This document shows positions 38,901-46,567 of a DNA stretch of 64,000 nt, one piece after another (position 1 is the stretch's first letter; every line of letters starts with the position of its first letter). The notes under the pieces are model-generated. The model searched no databases. It was not told the origin of the DNA and was given only the letters and a program-made list of their open reading frames with translations. The DNA is from UBA10649 sp037130755. GTDB taxonomy: Bacteria > Actinomycetota > Actinomycetes > S36-B12. Both the position numbers and the translations under genes were made by a program. The stretch is from NCBI GenBank assembly GCA_037130755.1, contig JBAXSI010000014.1, positions 1 through 64,000 of the forward strand, read 5' to 3'.

Positions 38901-39634
38901 TGGTCACCGAACACCTGCGGCGAGGCGACGGGAAGGTCCGCGTACCAGTCGTAGAACGAGAGCATCGACCCGCCCATGAGCGAGATGAACCGCGCACCAG
39001 CCGCATGGGAGGCCATCGACATCGCGGGGATGGGGGAAAAGCCGAAGACCCGATCGGGGCCGTGCGCCTTGATCGTGTGCACGTGAGCTGCCGCGATGAT
39101 CTCGTTGACCTCAGCCCATGACGCCCTGACGAGCCCGCCCTTGCCGCGCGCTCGCTGGTAGCTGCGCCTGGTTGCCGGATCATTCACTACCGCAGCCCAC
39201 GCATCGACCGGGTCGTCATGCGTAACGCGTGCCGCGCGATAGGCCTCGAGCAGGACGCCGCGCACATAGGGGTAGCGCACCCGCGTGGGCGAGTAGGTGT
39301 ACCAGGAGAAGGCCGCACCGCGGGGGCAACCGCGGGGCTCGTACTCGGGGCTGTCCGGGCCCACGGACGGGTAGTCGGTCTGCTGCGTCTCCCACGTGAT
39401 GATGCCGTCCTTGACGTACACCTTCCACGAGCAGGAGCCCGTGCAGTTCACGCCGTGCGTGCTGCGGACCACCTTGTCGTGGCTCCAGCGGTCGCGGTAG
39501 AAGACGTCGCCTTCACGGCCACCGGACTTGGTGACGGTGCGCAGGTCGGCAGACACCTTGCCAGGAGTGAAGAAGCGACCTGCCTTGACGAGGAACTCCT
39601 CGGTGGCCTTGCTGGTCGAGGTGTCGGTGCTCAT
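35939..39634 (-). CDS. narG: Respiratory nitrate reductase alpha subunit (Mo-bisMGD)
   Basis: A 1231-residue catalytic subunit that reduces nitrate to nitrite on the cytoplasmic face. The FS0 cluster ligands are His60, Cys64, Cys68 and Cys103, with exactly the spacing of E. coli NarG (49, 53, 57, 92); the Mo-ligating Asp is Asp233 in YADLPVASP. Later hallmarks GTNHWFHSD, GGGWAHYVGQEK and FDHDW-like HFFLDHDWM are present. No twin-arginine leader is seen, so this is the membrane-bound cytoplasm-facing type. The start ATG overlaps the upstream regulator stop by one base (TGATG). Confidence 0.97.
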   Translation of the reverse strand: MSTDTSTSKATEEFLVKAGRFFTPGKVSADLRTVTKSGGREGDVFYRDRWSHDKVVRSTHGVNCTGSCSWKVYVKDGIITWETQQTDYPSVGPDSPEYEPRGCPRGAAFSWYTYSPTRVRYPYVRGVLLEAYRAARVTHDDPVDAWAAVVNDPATRRSYQRARGKGGLVRASWAEVNEIIAAAHVHTIKAHGPDRVFGFSPIPAMSMASHAAGARFISLMGGSMLSFYDWYADLPVASPQVFGDQTDVPESADWWNAAYLIMWGSNVPVTRTPDAHFMAEARYRGQKVVTVSPDYADNTKFADEWMAPHPGTDGALAMAMGHVILREFFIERQVPRFVDYVKKYSDLPFLVTLREKDGAWVPDKFVTAADLGDEAEGADFKTVFVNAATGLPHVPNGSLGFRFNESGMGKWNLDLEGVDPALSLHGASGTESVEVLLPRFDVGQADNEGGGVHHRGVPAARLATASGERLATTVFDLLLAQYGVGRDGLPGQWPTGYDDPEPYTPAWQEEITGVPAAMAERIGREFAQNAEDSGGRSMILMGAGTNHWFHSDTIYRTFLALTTLCGTQGINGGGWAHYVGQEKCRPVTGWAQLAFGLDWSRPPRQMIGTGFWYVQTDQWRYDRLGADLLASPLGEGRFVGQSMIDTIAQSARSGWMPSYPQFDRNPLDIAAQAEAAGQAPADYVTEQLTSGEMKFAIEDPDAEANWPRVLTVWRANLLGSSSKGNEYFLKHLLGTDNSVRATEAPEDQRPRDVTWRDEAPEGKLDLLVSIDFRMTSTGLFGDILLPAATWYEKHDLSSTDMHPFIHAFTPAIDPPWETKSDYDIFQALGRRVSDLAHGHLGVRKDLVAVPLLHDTVDEMAMPGGVVRDWKTGEVELIPGKTAPKFVVVERDYTAIGAKMSALGPLAETLGMVTKGVPFSPTEEIALLAGKNGVIPDGPAAGRPSLVTAVHACETILALSGTTNGRLAVQGFKAMEKRTGQRLAFLAEEEEGKHITFPDTQARPVPVITSPEWSGSEHGGRRYTAFAINVEQLKPWQTLTGRMHFFLDHDWMSELGENMPIFRPPLNLHRLDGNQQLGDGKEVTVRYLTPHSKWSIHSEYQDNLFMLSLSRGGPEIWMSPQDAEAIGVKDNEWVESYNRNGVVAARAIVSHRMPAGTVFMYHAKDRTVDVPITETSKKRGGIHNSLTRLLIKPSHIVGGYAQLSFAFNYLGPTGNQRDEITVIRRRSQEVEY

Positions 39635-40320
39635 CACTGATCACTCTTCGACGAGGAGACGCGTCCGCGACCGTTGGCGGTGATGGTCCGGGCCGCCACA
39701 AGATCAGGTCGGTTCAAGTGGGCGATGCAGATGCCCGGTCGCGCCCACACGTCGACGGTCCCGACGGTGACGGGCTGTCCCGTCTGCTTGAGCAGCCGCG
39801 CGATGAGCGCCGTGTGGATGTCGCAGATCACCGGGTTGTCATCGACCAACGTGGCATAGGGGCACTGCGTCACGGCGATCGCGTCACCCACGGGATTGGT
39901 GACCGCAGTGAACCCAAGCCGGTTGAGCGCGCCGGTGGTCTCGAAGACGGCCTCATCGGGGGAGTTCGCCTCCAGCAGTGCCGGCAGGGCGCGGGCCCAC
40001 TGCTCGGCGGCCCGCTCCGAAAGTGCGGGATCGTCTACGTGGCTGAGTTGGGTGCTCAGGGCCTCCGCAAGGGCCTGGAAAGGTGACGCCTTCGGGGACG
40101 AGGCCCGGTATAGCCATCGCGGACGGCCTCGACCCGAGGCGTCGGCTGCGTCGCGGTTGATGGCCCCCGATGCCAGCAGGACGTCGAGGTGGCCGCGCAC
40201 GGTGTTGGCATGAAGCCCCGTGCGCTCGGAGATCTCCTCGACTGTGAGGGGATTGTCCGAAACCTCCACCGCCGCCAGTACGCGGCCTCGGCTCTCCTGG
40301 GTGACTCGGGTGTCGTTCAT
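39634..40320 (-). CDS. SufR-like Fe-S winged-helix regulator, first gene of the nar operon
   Basis: A 228-residue regulator. Residues about 8-72 form a winged helix of the ArsR/SufR kind (LTVEEISERTGLHANTVRGHLDVLLASGAI, then GRGRPRWLY). The C-terminal half has Cys153, Cys166, His169 and Cys198, with C-x12-C like the [4Fe-4S]-binding cysteines of SufR. It is thus predicted to sense O2, NO or redox state through a labile cluster and to control the divergent narK and its own narGHJI operon. No Shine-Dalgarno is seen before the ATG, suggesting a leaderless mRNA. Cluster binding is inference. Confidence 0.8.
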   Translation of the reverse strand: MNDTRVTQESRGRVLAAVEVSDNPLTVEEISERTGLHANTVRGHLDVLLASGAINRDAADASGRGRPRWLYRASSPKASPFQALAEALSTQLSHVDDPALSERAAEQWARALPALLEANSPDEAVFETTGALNRLGFTAVTNPVGDAIAVTQCPYATLVDDNPVICDIHTALIARLLKQTGQPVTVGTVDVWARPGICIAHLNRPDLVAARTITANGRGRVSSSKSDQ

Positions 40321-40399
40321 GAGGATTTTCTACCACACTCTCGAGACTTTTTCACTTTAACACCGTGTTTAATAAATCTCTGTGGTTTAATCCTGTCTT
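40321..40399. promoter_or_regulatory. Divergent nar/narK promoter with AACAC-C-GTGTT palindrome
   Basis: This AT-rich 79-base region separates the regulator-narGHJI operon from narK. AACAC-C-GTGTT at 40359-40369 is a perfect odd palindrome; TCTCGAGA at 40339-40346 is a second one. TTTAAT sits eight bases before the narK GTG and TAGAAA six bases before the regulator ATG, without ribosome sites, consistent with leaderless transcripts both ways. The palindrome lies between the two -10 elements, a good place for an Fe-S regulator to act on both promoters. Confidence 0.55.
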
Positions 40400-41776
40400 G
40401 TGACGACTGAAACCCCCGAGAAGGGCCGCGTCCCGGTCCTCGTCTGGTCCACCCTCGGCTTCACGCTGATGTTCGCCGTCTGGCTGATGTTCGGCGTCCT
40501 GGGCATCCCGATCCGCAAGGAATTCGGCCTGTCGGACGTACAACTGGCCTGGCTCACCGCCGTCGCCGTGCTCAATGGAGCCATCTGGCGCCTGCCCGCC
40601 GGTATCGCCGCGGACCGGTTCGGCGGCAAGCGTGTCTTCGTGACCATGCTGGCCATCACGGCCGTGCCCGCCTACCTCGTCTCGACCGCGACCTCCTTCA
40701 CGACCTTGCTGTTCTATGCGTTCCTGGTCGGCTTCGCCGGCAACTCGTTCAGCGTGGGCATCGCCTGGGTCAGCGCGTGGTGGCCGCAGAATCGGCAGGG
40801 CTTCGCGCTTGGCGTCTTCGGTGCCGGCAACGTGGGGGCGTCCGTCACGAAATTCATCGGCCCGGCCCTCATCGTCGCCGTCCCCGCCGCCGGCTACCTC
40901 GGTGGAGTTGTGCCCGGGGGTTGGCGGTTCGTGCCCTTCCTGTACATGGTCCTGCTCATCGCGATGGCCATCGGAATGTGGGCGTTCACCCCGCACCGTG
41001 AGATCAAGCCCGGCAGCGGCCGCTCGATGAAGTCGATGCTGGCCCCGCTCAAGCAGACCCGCGTCTGGCGATTCAGCCTCTACTACGTCGTCGTCTTCGG
41101 TGCCTACGTCGCACTGGCCGCATGGCTGCCGAAGTACTACGTCGACGTCTACGGAATGCCGCTCTCACAGGCGGCCCTACTCACCGCGATCTTCATCTTC
41201 CCCGCGTCACTTCTTCGCCCCGTCGGTGGCTGGATGTCGGACCGCATCGGCGCTCGCAAGGTCATGTACATCTGTTTCACGATCATGCTCGTGGCATCGG
41301 GAATCCTGATGATGCCCTACGGCCACATCGTCCTGTCGAATCCCAACGGCACCACCAGCGAGATCCTCCCCTGGCAGGTGGGCACCATCCTCTTCACGTT
41401 GCTGGTCTTCCTCATGGGCTGCGCGATGGGCATCGGCAAGGCCGCCGTCTATAAGCACATCCCCGAGTACTTCCCGAACGACGTGGGAGCCGTGGGGGGC
41501 CTCGTGGGATCCCTGGGTGCCCTGGGCGGGTTCTTCCTGCCACTGCTCTTCGCCTACACGACCTCGTTCACGATGCTCCCGCAGTCCACCTTCTTCGTGA
41601 TCTTCATGGTGACCCTGATCGCCATGGTCTGGATGCACGTCACCGTCGTCTCGCTCCTTCACAAGGCGAGCCCGGAACTGTCCAACAAGTTCGAGCACGA
41701 CCACCACACACCTCTCGCTGACGAAGCTCCCTTCCTCGACGAGTCCGAGTTCGACAAGACAGGAGCCCGCTCATGA
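40400..41776 (+). CDS. narK: Nitrate/nitrite transporter, NarK1-like MFS protein
   Basis: A 458-residue, 12-helix major facilitator. Family signs: RKEFGLSDVQLAWLTAVAVLNGAIWRLPAGIAADRFGGKRV, and the two nitrate-signature-like segments FAGNSFSVGIAWVSAWWP and GVFGAGNVGASVTKF. It probably imports nitrate (proton-coupled or by exchange). Start is GTG without a ribosome site. It overlaps the next transporter by an ATGA junction. Residues 425-458 form an acidic cytoplasmic tail. Confidence 0.92.
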   Translation: MTTETPEKGRVPVLVWSTLGFTLMFAVWLMFGVLGIPIRKEFGLSDVQLAWLTAVAVLNGAIWRLPAGIAADRFGGKRVFVTMLAITAVPAYLVSTATSFTTLLFYAFLVGFAGNSFSVGIAWVSAWWPQNRQGFALGVFGAGNVGASVTKFIGPALIVAVPAAGYLGGVVPGGWRFVPFLYMVLLIAMAIGMWAFTPHREIKPGSGRSMKSMLAPLKQTRVWRFSLYYVVVFGAYVALAAWLPKYYVDVYGMPLSQAALLTAIFIFPASLLRPVGGWMSDRIGARKVMYICFTIMLVASGILMMPYGHIVLSNPNGTTSEILPWQVGTILFTLLVFLMGCAMGIGKAAVYKHIPEYFPNDVGAVGGLVGSLGALGGFFLPLLFAYTTSFTMLPQSTFFVIFMVTLIAMVWMHVTVVSLLHKASPELSNKFEHDHHTPLADEAPFLDESEFDKTGARS

Positions 41777-43101
41777 GCACGACGACATCACAGCGCAAGG
41801 GATCGGACTGGCTGCCGGCGTGGGATCCTGAGTCTGCCGATTGGGACTCGGGCCGTGCCTGGAAGACCCTTTGGGTCACCACCTATGCACTGAGCCTTGG
41901 CTTCATCACGTGGTTCCTCGCCTCGGCCATCGCCCCGAAGCTCAACAGCATCGGCTTCGACCTGAGCCAGGGACAGCTCTACTGGCTGATCGCGATGCCC
42001 GGCCTGGCAGGTGGCACCCTGCGGCTGATCTGGACGTTCCTTCCCCCGATCGTCGGCACCCGCAAGCTGGTTACCCTCACCACGGCGCTCTTCCTCATCC
42101 CACTTATCGGGTGGGGTCTTGCCGTCCAGAACCCGGCCACCCCGTACTCCGTGCTTCTGCTGCTCGGGGCACTTGCGGGAATCGGCGGCGGCGCGTTCTC
42201 CGGCTTCATGCCGAGCACCTCCTACTTCTTCCCGCGCTCCAAGCAGGGCACCGCGCTGGGCCTGCAGGCCGGCATCGGCAACTTCGGCGTCAGCCTCGTG
42301 CAGTTCGTGACCCCATGGATCATCGGCATCGCGATCATCGGCGGATCGCAGATGATGACGAACAAGGACACCGGCGCCACCAAGGAGGTCTGGTACCAGA
42401 ACGCCGGCTACCTCTGGGTCCCATTCGTGATCGTGGCTGTCATTCTCGCGTGGTTCCTTCTCCGCAGCGTCCCCGTGCAGGCTCGAGGCTTCAAGGACCA
42501 ACTCGATATCTTCAAGAACAAGCACACCTGGATCATGACCTACCTCTACGTCATCACCTTCGGAACCTTCTCCGGCCTCGCCGCGGGATTCGCGCTCCTC
42601 ATCAACAACCTCTACGGCACGAAGGTGTTCGGTGATGCCGGCATCGACCCCGTCAAGTACGCCTTCCTCGGAGCCCTCATCGGGTCCGTCGCGCGAGTGA
42701 TCTCCGGACCCATCGCCGACAGGGTCGGCGGCGGGCGCATGACAGTCTTCGCCACGGTCGGAATCTCGCTGGCATCGCTCTACACGCTCTTCCAGCTGTC
42801 CCCCACGTCAGCAGATCAGTTCCCGCAGTTCCTCTACGGGATGCTCGCCATCTTCTTCTTCGCCGGTGTCGGAAACGCCAGCACGTTCAAGCAGATGCCC
42901 ATGATCTTCGAACGCCGTCAGGCAGGCGGAGTGATCGGCTGGACCTCAGCAATCGCCGCCTACGGCCCCTTCATCTTCGGCGTGATGCTCGCGTACATCT
43001 CCCCGACACTGTTCTTCGGGCTGGGAGTCGTGTTCGCCCTCATCGCCGGAGTCATCTCCTGGTGGTTCTACGCGCGTCCCGGCGCCGAGAAGCCCTGCTG
43101 A
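41773..43101 (+). CDS. narK2: Nitrate/nitrite transporter, NarK2-like MFS protein
   Basis: A 442-residue, 12-helix transporter distinct from its neighbour. It has a Trp-rich N-terminus (WLPAWDPESADWDSGRAWKTLW) typical of the nitrate/nitrite antiporter branch, the signatures GGGAFSGFMPSTSYFFP and GLQAGIGNFGVSLVQF, and LARVISGPIADR-like SVARVISGPIADRVGG. It probably exchanges nitrate for nitrite. The 4-base overlap with narK1 implies coupled expression; in some bacteria the same pair is one fused protein. Confidence 0.92.
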   Translation: MSTTTSQRKGSDWLPAWDPESADWDSGRAWKTLWVTTYALSLGFITWFLASAIAPKLNSIGFDLSQGQLYWLIAMPGLAGGTLRLIWTFLPPIVGTRKLVTLTTALFLIPLIGWGLAVQNPATPYSVLLLLGALAGIGGGAFSGFMPSTSYFFPRSKQGTALGLQAGIGNFGVSLVQFVTPWIIGIAIIGGSQMMTNKDTGATKEVWYQNAGYLWVPFVIVAVILAWFLLRSVPVQARGFKDQLDIFKNKHTWIMTYLYVITFGTFSGLAAGFALLINNLYGTKVFGDAGIDPVKYAFLGALIGSVARVISGPIADRVGGGRMTVFATVGISLASLYTLFQLSPTSADQFPQFLYGMLAIFFFAGVGNASTFKQMPMIFERRQAGGVIGWTSAIAAYGPFIFGVMLAYISPTLFFGLGVVFALIAGVISWWFYARPGAEKPC

Positions 43102-43203
43102 CCACACAGAGATGAACCGCGAGGGGCCGGCAGCAAGGAGGCAACCAAGCGAATGACGAAAGGTCGAGTCTCAGTACGCCCTCGTCAATCAAATTGAGAC
43201 AAG
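43102..43203 (+). promoter_or_regulatory. Upstream region of the hydrogenase operon with inverted repeats
   Basis: In the 102 bases between narK2 and the hydrogenase genes, TCAAT-CAA-ATTGA (43185-43197) is a perfect inverted repeat ending six bases before the ATG, and GTCTCA (43168-43173) pairs with TGAGAC (43195-43200). The ATG at 43204 has no Shine-Dalgarno. A regulator site that overlaps a leaderless start is one reading; read-through from narK2 is another. Confidence 0.35.
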
Positions 43204-44436
43204 ATGAGAGACAAGGTCGCAACTCTCGCCTCTGAGTTCGGCCTCGACATGACGCCGGGGGTGCTCATGGCAAGTGGCGCGATACTGGATTCCACAGGCC
43301 TGCAGGCACTCCTCGATGCACTGCACACGCGCGGCTACCAGGTCCTCGGCCCGACGCTTCGAGATGGCGCCTTGGTGCTGGCCGAGATCTCGACCCTCGA
43401 CGACCTGCCTCGGGGCATCGGCGACGAGCAGGCGGCCGGGCACTACCGGACACGGCCCCGCGGCGATGAGTCGCTGTTCGGGTTCGCTGCCACCGCGCAG
43501 TCCGCCAAGCCCCTCCTCTTCCCGGCCGACGAACTGCTGTGGAGGGGGACGCGTACCGACTCCGGATTCGACGTGACCCGCGAGACCGGAGAGCCTGCCC
43601 CCGTGGCCCTTCTCGGCGTTCGCGGATGTGACCTCGCCGCGATCAACATCCACGACACCGTCCTCCTGAGCCGGAACGCCATGGACGTCCACTACGCGTC
43701 ACGACGCGCTCGCTCCCTCCTGATCGCCGTCACGTGCGCCACCCCGGCGGGTACATGCTTCTGCGCCTCGATGGGCACCGGCCCCAGGCCCGGCGAAGGC
43801 GCCGACCTGATCCTCACTGAACTGCTCGACGCCGACGGGCACCGCTTCCTCGTCGAGTCCCATTCGCCCGCTGGCGCTGACCTCCTCGCGTCGTTGCCCA
43901 CCGTCGAGGCAACCGCGGCGGACCAGGAAGCGGCGCAAGGCGTGGTGACCTCGGCGACCACCCAGATGGGCCGGCAGATGCGCACGGACGACCTGCGCGA
44001 CCTGCTCTACGCCAGCGCCGAGAGCCCCCGTTGGAGCGATGTGGCCGAACGTTGCCTGGCCTGCACCAACTGCACCATGGTCTGCCCCACCTGCTTCTGC
44101 ACGTCCGTGGAGGATGTCAGCGACCTGTCCGGGGATGTCGACGAGCGCCATCGAGTGTGGGACTCCTGCTTCTCGATGGAGTACTCGCGGCTACACGGCG
44201 GCGCCGTCCGCACCTCGACGAGCGCGCGCTACCGGCAGTGGCTCACGCACAAACTCGCCGCATGGCCCGACCAGTTCGGGATGTCCGGCTGCGTCGGCTG
44301 CGGACGGTGCATCACGTGGTGTCCCGCCTCGATCGACATCACTGCCGAGGTGACCGCACTGCGCGAGGACGCGGCACACCGGGAAGCCACACCGGCCGGT
44401 CCGGGCACCCCGAGCCTGCCCAACACGGACCGATAG
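43204..44436 (+). CDS. hydB: Group 3b NiFe hydrogenase beta subunit (4Fe-4S dicluster ferredoxin type)
   Basis: A 410-residue subunit like HydB/sulfhydrogenase beta. The N-terminal two thirds form the family-specific domain (GVRGCDLAAINIHDTVLL, TCATPAGTCFCASMGTGP). Two 4Fe-4S motifs follow: Cys284, 287, 290 and 294 (CLACTNCTMVC, then CFC) and Cys363, 366, 369 and 373 (CVGCGRCITWC). It carries electrons between the gamma subunit and the delta/alpha pair in a cytosolic complex. First gene of a six-gene operon. Confidence 0.92.
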   Translation: MRDKVATLASEFGLDMTPGVLMASGAILDSTGLQALLDALHTRGYQVLGPTLRDGALVLAEISTLDDLPRGIGDEQAAGHYRTRPRGDESLFGFAATAQSAKPLLFPADELLWRGTRTDSGFDVTRETGEPAPVALLGVRGCDLAAINIHDTVLLSRNAMDVHYASRRARSLLIAVTCATPAGTCFCASMGTGPRPGEGADLILTELLDADGHRFLVESHSPAGADLLASLPTVEATAADQEAAQGVVTSATTQMGRQMRTDDLRDLLYASAESPRWSDVAERCLACTNCTMVCPTCFCTSVEDVSDLSGDVDERHRVWDSCFSMEYSRLHGGAVRTSTSARYRQWLTHKLAAWPDQFGMSGCVGCGRCITWCPASIDITAEVTALREDAAHREATPAGPGTPSLPNTDR

Positions 44437-44445
44437 GAGGACTAC

Positions 44446-44907
44446 ATGCGCACCCTGGCCGAGTACCTTCCCGAGCATCCCTTCCTCGCCGGACTCGACG
44501 GGTCGGTGATGGACCTGGTGGTTGGCTGCGCCCAGAACGTGCACTTCAAGGAAGGCGAGGTCGTGTTCCGCCCCGGGGAGCCAGCGAACACCTTCTACGT
44601 CATCCGTCACGGCAGGGTGGCCCTGGACATCCACGACCCCCGTCGCGGGACGATCGTCGTCGCCAGCCTCGGCGACGGTGAGGTCGTGGGATGGTCCTGG
44701 CTGGTGCCGCCGTACCGGTGGATGTTCGGCGCGCGGGCAGTCTCCCCTGTCAGTGCGGTCGCACTGGACGGAGCGTGCCTGCGTGGCAAGGCGGATGAGG
44801 ATCCGGCCATGGGCTACGCCCTTATGCAGCGCGTTGCGAGCGTGATGTACGACCGTCTGCAGGACGCCCGGCTGCGCCTGCTCGACCTGTATGGGAGCCC
44901 CATGTGA
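44446..44907 (+). CDS. Cyclic-nucleotide-binding domain protein within the hydrogenase operon
   Basis: A 153-residue protein that is a Crp-type cyclic-nucleotide-binding domain alone: VHFKEGEVVFRPGEPANTFYVIRHGRVALDI and GDGEVVGWSWLVPPYRWMFGARAVSPVSAVALDG. The usual helix-turn-helix is missing; the protein ends after the C helix. The phosphate-binding cassette lacks the Arg of classical cAMP binders in its usual place, so the ligand is uncertain. It is coupled to the next gene by GTGA. Such proteins recur in group 3b operons and may gate the complex allosterically. AGGAGG precedes the ATG. Confidence 0.85.
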   Translation: MRTLAEYLPEHPFLAGLDGSVMDLVVGCAQNVHFKEGEVVFRPGEPANTFYVIRHGRVALDIHDPRRGTIVVASLGDGEVVGWSWLVPPYRWMFGARAVSPVSAVALDGACLRGKADEDPAMGYALMQRVASVMYDRLQDARLRLLDLYGSPM

Positions 44908-45764
44908 GCGTGAATGCGCTGGCTCCTGCGTCTGACCTTCTTGTCGACCCGATGATTCCTCGCGAGTTCGCCGTAGTAGCGACACGCTTGGACACCCTCG
45001 ACACGGTGACACTCGCGCTGGAGCCGCTTGACGGCATTCCCTTGGCATACCGGGCCGGGCAGTTCACCATGCTGCACGCTTTCGGCGTCGGCGAGGTGCC
45101 TATCTCCATCTGCGGCGATCCCACTGGCTCGGGTCCGCTGCTGCACACCATCCGCGACGTCGGCGCCGTCACGCACGCACTCGTGACGGCCTCACCGGGT
45201 GCCACCGTGGGCGTCCGCGGCCCCTTCGGCACCGGCTGGGACGTCACCGACGGCAAGGGTGGGGACGTCGTCATGGTGACGGGCGGGATCGGGTTGGCGC
45301 CCTTGCGCCCGGCCATCCTGGAGGTCATCTCCCAGCGTTCCGAGTACGGCCGCGTGGTCCTGCTCTACGGTGCCCGTTCGCCCGCCGACATCCTGTTCGC
45401 CGACGACATGACGAGGTGGGCGGAGCAGTACGACATCGTGGTCGAGGTGACCGTCGACTACGGTCCGCCGAGCTGGAGCGGGCGAGTGGGGCTGGTCACC
45501 GCGCTGGTGGCCCGCGCGGGCTTCGACCCGCTTCGCAGTCTGGCCCTGGTCTGCGGTCCGGAAGTGATGATGCGGTACGCGGCCGATGCCCTCATCACTC
45601 GCGGCGTGCCGGCCACTCGCATCCGGTTGTCCATGGAGCGCAACATGAAGTGCGGCGTCGGCTTGTGCGGGCACTGCCAACTGCGCGAGCTCTTCCTGTG
45701 CGTGGACGGGCCGGTGCTGACCTACGACAGACTCGCCCCGCTGATGGACGTCCGGGAGCTGTGA
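44904..45764 (+). CDS. hydG: Group 3b NiFe hydrogenase gamma subunit (FAD/NAD(P)-binding)
   Basis: A 286-residue flavoprotein of the ferredoxin-NADP reductase type, providing the NAD(P)H site of the complex. FAD region: YRAGQFTMLHAFGVGEVPISICGD; nucleotide region: GGIGLAPLRPAI and LVCGPEVMMRY; C-terminal [2Fe-2S] cysteines Cys250, 255, 258 and 266 (CGVGLCGHC and FLC). The start GTG overlaps the previous stop and the stop overlaps the next ATG (TGATG). Confidence 0.93.
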   Translation: MSVNALAPASDLLVDPMIPREFAVVATRLDTLDTVTLALEPLDGIPLAYRAGQFTMLHAFGVGEVPISICGDPTGSGPLLHTIRDVGAVTHALVTASPGATVGVRGPFGTGWDVTDGKGGDVVMVTGGIGLAPLRPAILEVISQRSEYGRVVLLYGARSPADILFADDMTRWAEQYDIVVEVTVDYGPPSWSGRVGLVTALVARAGFDPLRSLALVCGPEVMMRYAADALITRGVPATRIRLSMERNMKCGVGLCGHCQLRELFLCVDGPVLTYDRLAPLMDVREL

Positions 45765-46567
45765 TGGCGGAGAAACCGACGTTGGCCGTGTGGAAGTTCG
45801 CCTCCTGTGATGGCTGTCAGTTGACGTTGCTCAACTGCGAGGACGAGCTGCTCGCAGTGGCCGAGCGGGTGAGCGTCGCCTACTTCCCCGAGGCCACCCG
45901 AGCCGTCGTCGCCGGCCCGTACGACATCAGTCTCGTCGAGGGCTCGATCACGACGCCGGCGGATGCCGAACGGATCCAGGAGGTCCGGGCCGCTTCCGGC
46001 ATGCTGATCACGATCGGTGCCTGTGCGACTGCCGGCGGCATCCAGGCCCTGCGCAATTTCGCCGACGTGTCGGAGTTCCTGTCCGTCGTGTACGCCCACC
46101 CCGCATACGTGGCCACCCTCGACCGTTCCACGCCCATCTCGGCACACGTCACCGTGGACTTCCAGCTGCGCGGCTGCCCGATCGACAAGCGCCAGTTGCT
46201 CGAGGTACTGGCGGCCACCTTGCAGGGCCGTAAGCCGCGGATCCCGACCTACAGCGTCTGCGTCGAGTGCAAGAGAAGCGGGACCACGTGCGTTGCCCTG
46301 GCGAGCGGATCGCCCTGCCTCGGTCCGGTCACCCAGGCCGGGTGCGGGGCGCTGTGCCCGAAGTTCAATCGTGGTTGCTACGGCTGCTTCGGGCCGAACG
46401 ACACCCCGAACACCGCCTCGCTCGCCACCCGACTGCGGTCTGAGGGAATGGCGGAGACCGACGTGATGCGCTTCTTCCGGACCTTCAACGCTGCGGCCGA
46501 GCCGTTCCGCGTTGAGAGCACGGCGCACGAACACTCAGTGGCGCCACGCGAGGGGGTGATCTCGTGA
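45764..46567 (+). CDS. hydD: Group 3b NiFe hydrogenase small (delta) subunit
   Basis: A 267-residue subunit of the NADH:ubiquinone oxidoreductase 20-kDa/hydrogenase small-subunit family. The proximal cluster cysteines begin with Cys15 and Cys18 (SCDGCQLTLL), followed by GACATAGG and RGCPIDK; a Cys-rich C-terminal part (CVECK, TTCVALASGSPCLG, GCGALCP, GCYGCFGP) binds the medial and distal clusters. No Tat leader, consistent with a cytosolic enzyme. Start is fixed by the TGATG overlap with hydG. Confidence 0.94.
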   Translation: MAEKPTLAVWKFASCDGCQLTLLNCEDELLAVAERVSVAYFPEATRAVVAGPYDISLVEGSITTPADAERIQEVRAASGMLITIGACATAGGIQALRNFADVSEFLSVVYAHPAYVATLDRSTPISAHVTVDFQLRGCPIDKRQLLEVLAATLQGRKPRIPTYSVCVECKRSGTTCVALASGSPCLGPVTQAGCGALCPKFNRGCYGCFGPNDTPNTASLATRLRSEGMAETDVMRFFRTFNAAAEPFRVESTAHEHSVAPREGVIS

